DNA from: Phytophthora hibernalis
Lineage: Eukaryota > Oomycota > Peronosporomycetes > Peronosporales > Peronosporaceae
Reading direction: 5' to 3'
Assembly: GCA_012656075.1 (NCBI GenBank)
Contig: JAAKBF010000287.1
Location: 124,001 to 188,000 of the forward strand
Length of the DNA: 64,000 nucleotides
A program made the translations under genes and the position numbers. Below, piece after piece: positions 22,664-33,527 of this stretch (positions are counted from its first letter, which is position 1; the number at the start of each line of letters is the position of its first letter). The notes beneath the pieces were generated by a model. That model saw nothing but the letters and a program-made list of their open reading frames with translations. It was not told where the DNA came from and made no database searches.

Positions 22664-23647
22664 TTAATCCCTATTTGCTGGCCAGGATCGGTGCTCACTC
22701 TTATACTGCGATGAGTGAGGTGCTGGCGGTGAAGGGGTTCTGGACGACCACAGAGCTTCTGACGAGTATTGGGCAGGAACAGTGCGCAGCAGCGCCTCAT
22801 TCAAGCTGGGTAACTGGAGAGACGGTGGCGGGATACCAGACACCTCTCCGGCGTACTGGTGGTATTGCGTGTACTTTTGCTCGCGAACGACGTACTCGTT
22901 CGCGGGCATCCGCTTGTTTTCTTTGTTGTGGGCGACTGAGAAGTTGCTGTCGCAGGAAATCGTCGATTGGTGGCCGACGCTATCGTCCGAGTCCGCGCTC
23001 GCATACGAGCTCGTGGAAGTTTTAGTTGAAGAAATCTTGGATGTTTTGGAGGACGAAATCTTGGATGCTGCCTTCGCCGTTTTGGCAGCAGGCTTCGCAG
23101 TATCTGAATCAGGCTTCAACGGGACAGTGCTCTCCATCTCGACGTGATCCACACAGAAGCGTTTGGTCTTGCGGCTGCGACGGCAGTTGGGAGCTTCACA
23201 GCGTTTGCCTCCGCCGTGTGCCCAACAGAAGGGACTGCGACTCTGCGCGCACTTGGTGCAGCCTTGCAATTGACAGCGTCGACCTCCTCCATGACCTCGA
23301 CATAGTCCTTTACTCACTGCAATCTTCTTACAGCCGTCAAAAGAGCACTGTTTAGCTCCACACCCTGTGAGCAATGCACGCGCCAAGGACGGCGCGATCT
23401 CATCCTTCCCCACAGCTGAAGAGGCACAAGTCTCCGGTGTAGACCGCGCCCGTTTCTTGCCACTTGTGGCATTAGGTGGCGACCGAAGTCGCAGTTGATG
23501 GACTGTTGGAGTCGGAGGCGTCCTCTCTCCTGCGTCTATAACCTGACTACGTGTACCCCAACTTGTGTCTTCATCGGCGTAACTGGAGATCCTCATGGCC
23601 TGAAAAGCTGCTTGTTGCTCGGCTGTCAACCTATCAGGTGACGGCAT
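22664..23647 (-). CDS. WRKY19-like CHC-repeat protein 2
   Basis: An intact 327-residue frame starting MPSPDRLTAEQQ. Residues ~95-180 carry the same module array as the neighbour: KQCSFDGCKKIAVSKGLC, RGHGGGRRC, GCTKCAQSRS, FCWAHGGGKRCEAPNC, RFCVDHVEM. A Ser/Lys/Thr-rich low-complexity region follows, and the C-terminal part (YHQYAGEVSGIPPPS and onwards) is unlike the neighbour. Likely a zinc-binding, possibly DNA- or protein-binding protein; function not known. Its start overlaps the end of the hypothetical frame at 23626-24017 by 22 bp on the same strand. The two could be parts of one gene joined by a frameshift or intron. Confidence 0.8.
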   Translation of the reverse strand: MPSPDRLTAEQQAAFQAMRISSYADEDTSWGTRSQVIDAGERTPPTPTVHQLRLRSPPNATSGKKRARSTPETCASSAVGKDEIAPSLARALLTGCGAKQCSFDGCKKIAVSKGLCRGHGGGRRCQLQGCTKCAQSRSPFCWAHGGGKRCEAPNCRRSRKTKRFCVDHVEMESTVPLKPDSDTAKPAAKTAKAASKISSSKTSKISSTKTSTSSYASADSDDSVGHQSTISCDSNFSVAHNKENKRMPANEYVVREQKYTQYHQYAGEVSGIPPPSLQLPSLNEALLRTVPAQYSSEALWSSRTPSPPAPHSSQYKSEHRSWPANRD

Positions 23648-24017
23648 TCCAGGGCGGATTGCAGCTTGGGGTATGTATAACTCTGTGTGGTTACAGCCGA
23701 GCTGTCCAGGTACTTGCCCATGGCGCGGAAGAGCCGTTCACGCTCGGGTCCGGCGGGTTTGGGTGGGTGGGTCTGAACCTGCTGACGGGTCTCGTGCGCG
23801 TGCAGACCCGCCTGCAGCATTGGGAAGTACCGTGCGACGTCCAGCGGTGTCTGTTGTTGCTGCTGCTCCAGCACGCGCGCGGCTTCCATGACGAGCTGCT
23901 CGGCCGACGGAGGCGCGTTCTGTTGCTGCACGTTCCAGGCCATGGCGCGCGGGAACAGGCGGTGGCGCAGCAGCAGCGCGGCGGCGTCCGCGAGCGCGTC
24001 CGGGTCCGGGTCACTCA
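23626..24017 (-). CDS. hypothetical protein
   Basis: 130 codons from ATG at 24017: MSDPDPDALADAAALLLRHR..., then a glutamine run (residues ~50-56) and a Pro/Glu-rich tail. The composition (Ala/Leu/Gln/Arg, few stops in codon-biased GC-rich sequence) looks coding. I recognise no domain. The open frame extends upstream to 24342, but that part has a different composition. The end overlaps the start of the WRKY19-like gene downstream by 22 bp, which is unusual for a eukaryote, so the gene boundary is doubtful. Confidence 0.45.
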
Positions 24018-25512
24018 TTAGAGTTCGGTGTGCGCAGGAGACGGACAATTTGGAAATGAGGACAGTACTCGGCGTTTTAGAGCGGTGGGATTTAGTAAAA
24101 CGAGGATGGATTTGGGAAAAGGAACTCATTTTTAGCATTATGAGTGATGGTCCGAATTGGAATAGGGTTAGGGGTTGTGAATAAGCATGAAATGGGGTAC
24201 TTGCTGCTTCTGGGGTTGTTGACTTGATAGTATTGAGACAGCGATAGATGCTGGAGAGAGAAGGCTTGCAGGTTATTGTCATTGTGAGGCGAGTTTGACG
24301 GTGTTGGGCCATCGCGAATATGTCTGGGCTGGCCCGTCTCAACCAGAACCAGCTGGTTTTACTGATTAAAGTTTACGATCGTTTCGACTTGAGTGTCTGT
24401 CACTGGTAATCCAACGAGTCTTTTAGCTTTTGAAGGACAAGTTGCTCGCTCCAAGCAATATGCAGGAGCTGGTGCATAACTTTAGAGCGGTTTAACGTTA
24501 CCGGGCAATGCCGACGATAGCGGCGCCTTGGGACACGCCGAAGGATGTGTGATAGGGGCAGGGGCGCGTGGTACCGGCGAGGTCAGACGTCGTCACGCCG
24601 CGATGGCCGCGGGAAAAGCTCAACAAGGTCAGCATGGGCGGCGGACCATGCTTGCCACGTGTCGAAAGGGTCACGTGTGGGTAACAAAAATCTTAGAAAA
24701 GGTGGCCACTCACCATGACGCAAACCAAGAAGAAGGCGATGGTCGGGCCTCTCTCCGTCGTCGGCAATTGCAGCATCAAGTCTGGATTCTTCGTCTCCTC
24801 TCTGCGAAACGCTGGAAAAGGAGCAGAGCGCCACTGCAACCACTGCAAATTCGTCGGCCGTCGAGAGCCGGGCGCGTACGCAGCCGCGTCGAGTATACAG
24901 TACATGTACAATGTCCTGCATGCACGAGGAACCCAAGTAACACATTTCGAGTAAGTTGTATAATAGTTGGCAGCACTATAATAGTCGAGTCTCAACGACA
25001 CCAAAACAAGTCGACAAGATGGAAATGTACAACTTTCGAGCAGGGTATTATAGCCCTTCCGAGGGGGACCAAGCGACGCTCCGCTCTTTCTTGCCGACGG
25101 CCGCGTTTGCCGCAGTATGCGACGTGAGCTCTTCGTTCCGTCTCCGGTGCACAGCCGGACTTGCCGCAACTTGGATTGGCGTGGCGCACGCGCACGCACG
25201 TAGGTTAACAAGGAAAGAGGAAAGCTCTTGCATTGCCCTTGGCAAGAAGTCCAGCAGGCCAACGCACGCTTCAAGATGATATCATGCTCGTCGACGCGAG
25301 ACAAGTCAAAAGCCGTTGAAAAATGAACTGCAGTCGGGTCGACCCTTGTGCAGCAAAGTGTTTTCGTGCGAAACTAAAATTTACTTCGAAGTATTATTTT
25401 ACTTACTGCCGGTGTCGGCATTTCCTGACTTTCGCAGGCGATGCTGAGGATAATAGAAGTCAGTGGTTGGAAGACTTGGTTATGAGCTTCTAAGCCTCAT
25501 GTAGCACAGGTC
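24018..25512. other. 1.5-kb intergenic region, no confident gene
   Basis: Long overlapping frames occur on both strands (24528-25127 plus; 24693-25304 minus). They are explained by GC-rich sequence lacking stops, and none has a domain or signal peptide I can support. A fragmented gene on the minus strand cannot be excluded. Confidence 0.4.
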
Positions 25513-26532
25513 TTAGAAGAAGCTGTATGCAAGGGCCGCCAGACCAGCCGCAGCAAGGCTCGAGAGCGAAAGCGTGGAGGCTGCCGATGCATCATCCGAC
25601 GAGGATGAACTGCTGGTCGTTGTGGTGGTGGTGTTGTCGCCGACTACGGGGTCGTAATGAAGCGTATTAATGAAGTGAGGGAAGACCCATTGGAACGCGG
25701 TGTCACTACCAACTTCCACGACCGAAGAGTTGATCACACTCGCTTCTGTGCCGTCGATGATGACGATCGACGGGGCATCCATGAAGATGTTTGCACCCAT
25801 GTCCACACGATCGATGGTGGCATTGGCGTTAGCGTTGGCGCCTTGGGTTTTCTCCTTCTTAGGCTTATCGACACTCTTGTTATTGGGTCCTTTGGCGTCC
25901 AATTTCAGAGCAAGTGCCAACGTGTTGCTGGTTCCGGCAAACGGCCACTTGCCAATATCCACGGTGAACTTCAGTGCACCGGCAGGGACAATGAGCGTCT
26001 CCGACCCGTACGTGACGGTCCAGTCACTTTCAGGAATGCTCGCCGTGAGATTGAAAAACAGCGAGGTGCCGCCAACCGTGAGTTTGGACACGAACATGGT
26101 CGTAGAAACATTTACACCTGCAACGAGACTTGTGGTGATGGCGGTCCAGTCGCTACTGGCAGCGGTGAAGGAGGTCACCTTGTTGTTGGCGACTTCGACC
26201 CCTGCCGAAGTTAACTCCGTGAGGCTCAGTACAGAGATCCGCACGCTATTGCCTCCTTTGCAGTCACCGCTGGGGCAAACCTCCATCTTGGCTCCAGATG
26301 GGTCGAAGTTGGCTGCCGTCGTGACGTTGGCGGAGACAGAGATCTTCACGCTCTTTCCTTTGGTACAGTCGCCGGTGAGGCAAGATGTGTCGACGTCGGC
26401 AGTCGTTGAGACGTTTATGTTGCTATTGACAGATGCCTTGTTGACAATGTCGAGGCTCTTCGTTTCGCTACACGTAGCAACTTGGGCCAGGAGGCACGCA
26501 AGTGCGAAAGCAGTCGTGTTGATGATCTTCAT
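25513..26532 (-). CDS. secreted, probably GPI-anchored surface protein 1
   Basis: 339 residues from ATG at 26532, chosen because it opens a signal peptide (MKIINTTAFALACLLAQVATC). The body has many NxT/S sites. Two copies of a short Cys module lie in tandem: CLTGDCTKGKSVKISV and CPSGDCKGGNSVRISV. A conserved beta-rich region (FFNLTASIPESDW, VPAGALKFTVDIG, FQWVFPHFINTLHYDP) follows. The C-terminus is a Thr/Ser run plus a hydrophobic tail ending in phenylalanines (LAALAYSFF), as expected for a GPI attachment signal. Tandem paralogue at 27078-28006. I do not recognise a named domain; a cell-surface role is inferred only from the signals. Confidence 0.82.
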   Translation of the reverse strand: MKIINTTAFALACLLAQVATCSETKSLDIVNKASVNSNINVSTTADVDTSCLTGDCTKGKSVKISVSANVTTAANFDPSGAKMEVCPSGDCKGGNSVRISVLSLTELTSAGVEVANNKVTSFTAASSDWTAITTSLVAGVNVSTTMFVSKLTVGGTSLFFNLTASIPESDWTVTYGSETLIVPAGALKFTVDIGKWPFAGTSNTLALALKLDAKGPNNKSVDKPKKEKTQGANANANATIDRVDMGANIFMDAPSIVIIDGTEASVINSSVVEVGSDTAFQWVFPHFINTLHYDPVVGDNTTTTTTSSSSSSDDASAASTLSLSSLAAAGLAALAYSFF

Positions 26533-27077
26533 TGGCGATAATATCGCTGGAGTTGAAACCGGGCGGTCGCCTCTTCTCTCTTGGGGTTGCTTGGGTGTTT
26601 GGTTGGGCGCTTGAAAGTATTTTTCGGAATGACACAGCAACCAGCTCTTCTTTCTGCAGCACCGAAGTTGCTCCGCCATCAAGCACATGTGCAGGTATAA
26701 TAAGAACCGAAGGACATGCCCAATCCATCCTACTCAATGAAACTACTACATGTACTATTTTCTCCGGCAAGAAGCCAAGGTCGTCGAATAGCTTTTATTA
26801 ACCGCACCTGATGAATTCCATTTTGGAATAGGGGTGGAATTTCTTCCATTTGCGCTTGCATTTCATTTTTCCTGGGAGAAGGACAGCTCGAAGCGCTGTA
26901 TCAAAAGTCTATGAAATGACATCATGATCATGCTGCAAGGTGTTTCTCGTGCAAAAAAATTAAAATTATACATTTACTACCTAGCTGTTGGGCTTGACTT
27001 TTGCAAGTGATGATGAGGATGATATCTCGGTGGTGGTGGTTGGGAGGCCAGGCTCAGAACTTCTGAACTTCATCGTC
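26533..27077. other. intergenic spacer between paralogues
   Basis: Mostly AT-rich between 26770 and 27000. It should contain the 5' region of surface protein 1 and the 3' end of surface protein 2. No other gene was seen. Confidence 0.4.
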
Positions 27078-28006
27078 TTAGAATAAGCTGTACGCGAGGA
27101 CCACCAGCCCAGCCGCAGCAAGACTCGAAATCGAGAACGTGGAGGAGGAAGAGGACGCTGATGCATCACTCGACGAGGATGAGCTGCTGGTTGTGGTCGT
27201 GGTGGCTACGGTAGTGTTGTCGCCAACTACGGGATCGTAATGAAGCGTGTTGGTGAAGTGAGGAAGACCCATTGGAACGCGGTGTCACCGCCAACTTGAA
27301 CGACCGAGGAGTTGATCACACTTGCTTCTTTGTCGTCGATGATGACGATCGACGGGGCATCCATGAAGATAGATTCACCCATGTCGACACGCTCGATAGT
27401 GGAGTTGGCCTTGGCGCCTTGGGTCTTTTCCTTCTTCGCAGGCTTACCGGCAGCCTTGTTATTGGGTCCTTTGGCATCCAATTTCAGAGCAAGTACCAAC
27501 GTGTTGGTAGTTCCGGCAAACGGCCACGAGCCAATATCCACGGTGAATTTCAGCGCTCCGGCAGGGACAGTGAGCACCTCCGACCCGTACGTGACGGCCC
27601 AGTCACTTTCAGGAATGCTCGCCGTGAGATTGAAAAACAGCGACGTACTGCCAACCGTGAGTTTGGACACGAACGTCGTCGAGGAAATGTTCACATCTTC
27701 AACCAGTTTCGTGGCGATGGCGGTCCAGTCGCTGGAGGCAGCAGTGAAGGTGGTCACCTTGTTGTTGGCGACTTCGACCCCTGCCGAAGTTAACTCCGTG
27801 AGGCTCAACACAGAGATCCGCACGCTATTGCCTCCTTTGCAGTCACCGCTGGGGCACACCTCCATTTTGGCTCCGGATGGATCGAAATTGGCTGCCGTCG
27901 TGACGTTTGCTTTGCCATGGCCAGATGCGTGGTCAAGCTTCTTCGTTGCACTGGCAACTTGGGCCAGGACGCACAGTGCGACAGCAGTCGTGTTGATGAT
28001 CTTCAT
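27078..28006 (-). CDS. secreted, probably GPI-anchored surface protein 2 (one frameshift)
   Basis: Paralogue of 25513-26532. It has a signal peptide (MKIINTTAVALCVLAQVASA), a single Cys module (CPSGDCKGGNSVRISV), the same beta-rich body, a Ser/Thr tail and a hydrophobic C-terminus (LAAAGLVVLAYSLF). It lacks the extra N-terminal module of its neighbour. One G is missing near 27262, where the neighbour has GGG. This shifts the frame at FQWVF and hides the C-terminus; with that base the length is 309 residues. A sequence error is the simpler explanation given near-perfect conservation around it. Confidence 0.8.
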
Positions 28007-28735
28007 GCTTGTAGTCGGGATCGATAATATCGCGAGCCTTGGATTGATATAATCGTTTAGGGGTTCGCTTGGATGCTTGGCTGAGCGCTTGAAAGTGAAT
28101 TTCAGAATGACATTGGATGGAGATGTCCGGATACAGACACACAGCATTCAGCATCGGCGCTCTGCAGCATCCCAATCGTTTGGTAAGGACGGATGGGGTC
28201 ACCTACTCGATTTAACTACAGCTAGCGGTATTTCCCTGGCAAGACGCCTGCATCGTCGTTCTGTGGTGCACACGGGATGCAGCCGCTGCTTTACATACAC
28301 GTGCTTTTTGCCACTGTAGTTGCCGTTGTGTCATAAAACGTCTTCCAACGGCACAGCACTCACAGATGAAAGTGAGATTCCACTGAGAAGGGGGTAACAA
28401 AACTGAAGTATCTCCAGAAATGGCTTGCCACGTTGAAGATCGGAGGCCTTGAAAGTGCAAAGTGCAATCTTTTTAAATAGTCGACTCGACTGCCGAGGCG
28501 GAGCTCCATGCTGTCGCCGTGGCTCAACGTAAAGACGACAGACTCGGCCGTTTTGCGTCCAGCGACAGCTATCTTGTCGTGCGTGATTGGTCCCATAAAC
28601 CTTTATTGCTGCTTGTGATTGGCTGAAAACGCGGTACCGCACGTAATGTATCCACACTGAAGATACACTCAAAAGTCTACGATACATTTCCAGCATTGTC
28701 GACACCTCGAGCGCACTTCCGACGTCTCGAGCCCC
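28007..28735. other. intergenic region, possible minus-strand fragment
   Basis: A minus-strand frame at 28360-28596 (starts MGPITHDKIAVAG) has protein-like composition but no recognised family and no clear continuation. Otherwise no gene was seen. The upstream regions of surface protein 2 and of the divergent membrane protein gene must lie here. Confidence 0.3.
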
Positions 28736-29664
28736 ATGTCTGCAGGTCCGTTCACGCCCGGAGGCGACAATCCCACCCCAGACTGTACTCCCACCCGGGG
28801 TCAGGATCGTTGCGCCCAGGACGTTTACTCCCTTTTCGACGATTCCGTGGAGGGCTCCATTGACGTCACCCCGTCCAGCCGCAAGACAACAGACTCCCAC
28901 GTATCACCGCCGTATCCAGACCCGACCGAAGACAAGTTCCCATTGCCTCCCAGTTGAGGGAAAGTGCAATGATGGTCGACGACGGCAGGAGGCGGGTGCG
29001 ACTCCTTTCGGACGAGAGTGAGTCCGCGTTCAGCGGCGGATTCTGCCGACAACTAGCTGCAATGTACACAGATGTGGGGATGACGACCGTCGAACATGTG
29101 CGGTGGCTCTGCGGCTGGATGGTCCTCGTGTATGCGTTGACTTGTTGTGCGTGGTTCGCTTGGCCAGCGTATACTGTGCCGGTCGTGGGGGTCATCACGG
29201 GCACTGTGGGCTTGCTCGCGTGTCAACGTCCGCACGACCGAAGCTACATGACGTACGTGCTGAGCTTCCTGGCGTTGAACTATGCGCAGCTGGTGCTGCT
29301 GGTATGGCTGCTCTTCGTTGCGCTTACGGCAGAACTCACGGCATGTACTGGCAAATGCGCGGGTGCTGAAGGCAAGGCGGTCTTTATCGTGCTGATGGTG
29401 CTTACGACTGGTACTTTTCACTGGCGAGTGGTGACGATCACGAGGCTGTACGTGCGAGAATTCCGGATGATAGAGCAGTTGGCGATTCGGGACTCACAGC
29501 TTTATCTTTTCGACGCGTCGTATTCGCGTGCTGCAACTTCGTCGACAATGGTGACGGAAATTCAGTCATTATCGTCGGCTAGTGCTGTCTCGGTGTCCGT
29601 TGTTAGAGGTGACGAACCCCTACCAAGTGTCCATCCAGCGCTGGATCAAGTAACTCGACTGTGA
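28736..29664 (+). CDS. four-helix membrane protein, hypothetical (one frameshift)
   Basis: The start MSAGPFTPGGDNPTP opens an acidic, Ser/Pro-rich cytosolic segment. The frame shifts near 28938-28942 (a C appears to be missing in TTCCC) and continues as ASQLRESAMMVDDGRR into the main ORF; corrected length 309 residues. Four hydrophobic helices follow: MVLVYALTCCAWFAWPA, TVPVVGVITGTVGLLA, LSFLALNYAQLVLLVWLLF and AVFIVLMVLTTGTFHW. A soluble C-terminal tail rich in Ser/Thr comes last. No family recognised. If the shift is real, translation could start at 28969 (MMVDD). Confidence 0.65.
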
Positions 29665-29864
29665 AGCAGTAGTTTGCCGCAGGTTTTTAAAGGATTAATG
29701 TTGTGGCGGCTATTTTGCATGAAGTGGTTGCGTATTATCTGTGTAGAGCTTCTACAGTCTAGTGACAAAACGGAAGCTATGTATGAAAAATGAAACACGA
29801 AACGCGATGAAGCAACAAGAGCCGATGCTCGAGCAGGCAACAGCCACCGGTACTACGTCGACCT

Positions 29865-31903
29865 TCAGTTGCTGCGCAGGTTGCGTCTGTCGGGTTCGAT
29901 CGTGGCAATCGTCAAAGTATCAGCCATCTCGGGGTCCACAGTCGTAGTCGCCTCCGTTGCAGGTGCCACAGTCGCAGTCGCCTCCGTCGCAGCCTCCTCC
30001 GTATCGAGAACCTCCGTCGTAGTCGGTGCTTCAGTCTCCTCAGGAGCTTCAGTTTCAACTGGTGCCTCGGTCTCCTCTGGTGACTCAGTCTCCTCTGGTG
30101 CCTCAGTCTCCTCTGGTGCGTCGGTCTCCTCGGGGGCTTCAGTTTCCTCTGGTGCCTCCGTTTCATAAACCGGTGCGTCGGTCTCCTCAGCGGATCCATT
30201 TTCCTCTGGTGCCTCCGTTTCATAACCCGGCGCGTCGGTCTCCTCAGCGGATCCATTTTCCTCTGGTGCCTCCGTTTCATAACCCGGCGCGTCGGTCTCC
30301 TCAGCGGATCCATTTTCCTCTGGTGCCTCCGTTTCATAAACCGGTGCGTCGGTCTCCTCAGCGGATCCATTTTCCTCTGGTGCCTCCGTTTCATAACCCG
30401 GCGCGTCGGTCTCCTCAGCGGATCCATTTTCCTCTGGTGCCTCCGTATCGTAACCCGGTGCGTCGGTTTCCTCAGCGGATCCATTTTCCTCTGGTGCCTC
30501 CGTTTCGTAACCCGGTGCGTCGGTCTTCTCAGCAGGGGTATCCTCCTGCGCGGGTTCATCTGTGCAAGGGGCTTCAGTCTCCTCGGGTGCCTCCGTTTCG
30601 TATACGGTCTGCTCGGTCTCCTGCGCAGGCGTCTCCTCGGTGGTCGGCGCATCCGTGCAAGGAGCTTCCGTCACGGTCTCGGTTGCGGGGGTATACACCG
30701 TCACCGGGGTTTCGGTAATGTACGTAGTAGGGGTCTCCGTTACAATCGGGGACTGGTAATGTACGTGGTAGGAGCCTCCGTCACAATGGTGACCGTAGTA
30801 GGTGTCTCCGTGTCAGGAGTATTGGTCTCAATCGAGATGAGAGGGGTGAACGTCGCCGACTCCGTCGTCTGCTGATAAACGGTGGGCGGGGCTGTTTGGG
30901 TCGTGTACGTCGCCGGAGGAGTGGTGGTGGGTGCTGCCGTCTCTGTGTAAGGGGTAGATTCAGGCATCTTCGTTTCCGTGGGCGGGAATGTTACGGTCTC
31001 AGTCTGAGTGTATGTTGTCGGCGCGGGGTAGTCGGCGCTGGGGTAGTCGGCGCTGGGGTAGTTGGCGGGAATGTTACGGTCTCGGTCTGAGTGTACGTTG
31101 TGGGCGCGGGGTGGTCGGCGCTGGGGTAGTCGGCGCGGGGGTAGTCGGCGCGGGGTAGTTGGCGCGGGGTAACCGCGATGGTCTCTGGCGTGTAAGGCAC
31201 GGATTCCTCCTTTCCGGTCGGCGCTGGGGTAGTCGGCGGGAATGTTACGGTCTCGGTCTGAGTGTACGTTGTGGGCACGGGGGTAGTCGGCGCGGGGTAG
31301 TCGGCGCGGGGGTGGTCGGTGCGGGGGTGGTCGGCGCGGGGTGACCGCGATGGTCTCTGGTGTGTAAGGTACCGACTCCTCCTTACCGGTTGGGGTCGGG
31401 GTTGCCGGAGTGTCAGTGGCAACCTCACAGCCATTGGAAATGACAGCGATCGGAGCAGCAGTTACCACCTCCGTTGACTCGGTCGCTCCCGAGCATTCCG
31501 TGTTGGGGACACAGCCGTTGGTTCCGCTGTCCAGACTAACACAACTGGATCCAAAGATGAGGTCACCATGCGCACCCGGGCAGCTTCCGACCTCGTGAGC
31601 GCAGATCGGTCCCTGGGCGCAGTAGTATCCTTCGTGCCCAACCACGGACACCGGGAACCAGCCATTACTGCCGTCGCACTCGTCCGGCATCTCGGCATCC
31701 TCTTCACAGGTTGCGGATTCGACAGTAGTGGTGACTACGGTGGCAGTGGTGACTACAGGAGTGTCGATGACGACAGTTGTTTCAGTTGCAGGCGCGCTCG
31801 TGGCACTTCCGCTGGTGTACACGACCGATTCCTGGCTGTAGCCGGCGAGGACGGGGGCCACAGCAATGGCGGCGAGGAGAAGGGAGACGTTGAACTTGAC
31901 CAT
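29865..31903 (-). CDS. secreted mucin-like acidic repeat protein (frame-broken in repeats)
   Basis: The start at 31903 gives a signal peptide (MVKFNVSLLLAAIAVAPVLA). A Thr/Val-rich stretch follows, then a cysteine-rich module of about 75 residues (CDGSNGWFPVSVVGHEGYYC...CAHEVGSCPGAHGDLIF...GTNGCVPNTEC). Next comes a Thr/Pro region with repeated TTYTQTETVTFP and APTTPAPTTP blocks, then six tandem 19-residue acidic units (TDAPGYETEAPEENGSAEE-type) at about 30150-30530. This plan resembles Phytophthora secreted mucin-like and cyst-germination acidic repeat (CAR) proteins, thought to coat or attach germinating cysts. Frame changes occur in C-rich runs at about 31340, 31150 and 30752; the last separates the two halves. 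Repeats make the assembled length unreliable. Confidence 0.75.
30150..30530 (-). repeat. 57-bp coding minisatellite, six copies
   Basis: The unit contains GCGGATCCATTTTCCTC on the plus strand and recurs every 57 bases six times with few changes (ACCGG/CCCGG, CATAA/CGTAA). Each unit encodes 19 residues of the mucin-like protein, so copy number changes keep the frame. Confidence 0.9.
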
Positions 31904-33527
31904 GGTTTGAGCACAGTGAAATTGGGTAGTTGGTGGTAGCTGGTGGTAGCTGGGTAAGTCGCTCTTTGCGAATTGGAGAATGAGCTATCGATGCAAACGG
32001 CTCCCTCGAAGTTCTCTCTTTTCACATGAGCATGGTCAATAACTCCTCTCGGAGCAGGATGTTAGCGTTGCATCTTGCGTTGGATTCACGGGTGGTATCA
32101 TCGGTTGCATCCGTTTCAATGCATTTGCTGTTCGGTCATGTTGTACGGGCTCCGAAGAGCCTTCCAGCCCAGTTCCAGTCGAAACCGAGTGCCTCTTCAG
32201 GCGCAACGGCATCATGGTGCTGACAAGCGCAGCGCCAGCAACGTTATGCTCGCTTGTCTCCGCAATCTCGTGCTTGGATTTCGTGCGTCGGAAAAACCTC
32301 CAAAACGGTCGAGCACACGCGCAAATGTGTCACAACGTTTGAGCAGGAGACTCCGGCCGTTTGCAGCTAGAGGTCGTTGTTACCTGCTCTATCGCTAGTC
32401 GCAGGACGATGCACAACGAAATGTGGCGGAGAATCGTCCGTTACCAGCGCTGCACCCACAGGTGGAGACGTTTTCAAGGTCTCGTCAGATGCAGCTGAAT
32501 GAGCTCTTGAACAACACTGCTAGTCCACACCCATCGACAAATGTAAAGCTTCAAACCCGGTCCTGCTCGCAGTCGGAGTTTTCCGACAGTCCTTCCCCTC
32601 GTGACGAAACTCCAAATACACCAACAGGCAATTTGAAGTGACAGACAAAGCATACGTCTGAATCGGCAGCATGTACGTGCCTTCAGGCGACTCCTCCGCG
32701 TAGTTGCGCCAGTTGCTCTCACATGAACGTCAGTCCCGAGACGGGAACATGGATTTTTGAAACGCACTCGGCCAAACTTGCACATCCCAGATCATACGTC
32801 ATGAACGTTTCTGTTGAACGGCTCTCACATGCACGAATCAATCACCTCGGACCTCACGTCGTAGTCCACAGTGTTCCCACCAAAACGAGCAGCATTATTA
32901 TCTGGCAAACTCCATCCTCCAGCTACCGGTAACTTGCGGAAAGTGCGCCAACTAGTTCTCCTCATCTCATCCGGAATAAAATGTTGCTGCTGCTGAGCAC
33001 GCTCAAGCCAGCCATTGACTCCATCGGACCACATTTCCCCATCGGAGATTCTCCAAAGCCCATAATTTCAGCCCATCTATGCTTACAGTACACTCGCTTC
33101 TTCAGCTTTTCAACCACTTGTAAAGTAAAAAGGCGGCAGCTTTTGTAACTTGCCCGCTCTTCCCCGCTCTACTCTCTCGTGTCCAGCCAAATACTCCAGC
33201 GATTATCTCGACGCAGCAAACACTTGACACTTGACTTGGTGGCGGCGGGGAAATCAAAGAGTCGTACGGCGGCCGAGCCATCCAAAAGCATTGAGTGTAG
33301 TAGCTGTTCCCACGGATAGCAGCATTATTGTCGACCTCGATGCACCCGAGGCCAAAGTTAAGGCCCGTTTACTTGCCATGAGGCCACCATTCGCTTACTA
33401 GCGGCATCAGTGAATACCCTGTTGCACATGATCACACACGTTAAACCAGCACAGTAACCACGAAAACAAAGCTCACAAACCTCCAGTTCATTTTGAACAC
33501 GATCCTGTCGACTTTCGATTGCTGGGA
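31904..33527. other. 1.6-kb intergenic region, one dubious ORF
   Basis: A plus-strand frame at 32075-32641 is open except for an in-frame TAG at 32396-32398. Its second part is Ser/Pro/Thr-rich (SPSPRDETPNTPTGNLK). It may be a small gene or chance. Nothing else was recognised. Confidence 0.3.

Noticed and set aside
24528..25127. 199-codon plus-strand ORF
   Set aside because: It overlaps an equally long minus-strand ORF; there is no domain, no coding signature on either strand and no clear start context.
30026..30718. Long plus-strand frame opposite the mucin-like gene
   Set aside because: The 57-bp repeats are open in several frames on both strands; the minus-strand reading continues from a signal peptide and Cys-rich domain, the plus-strand one does not.
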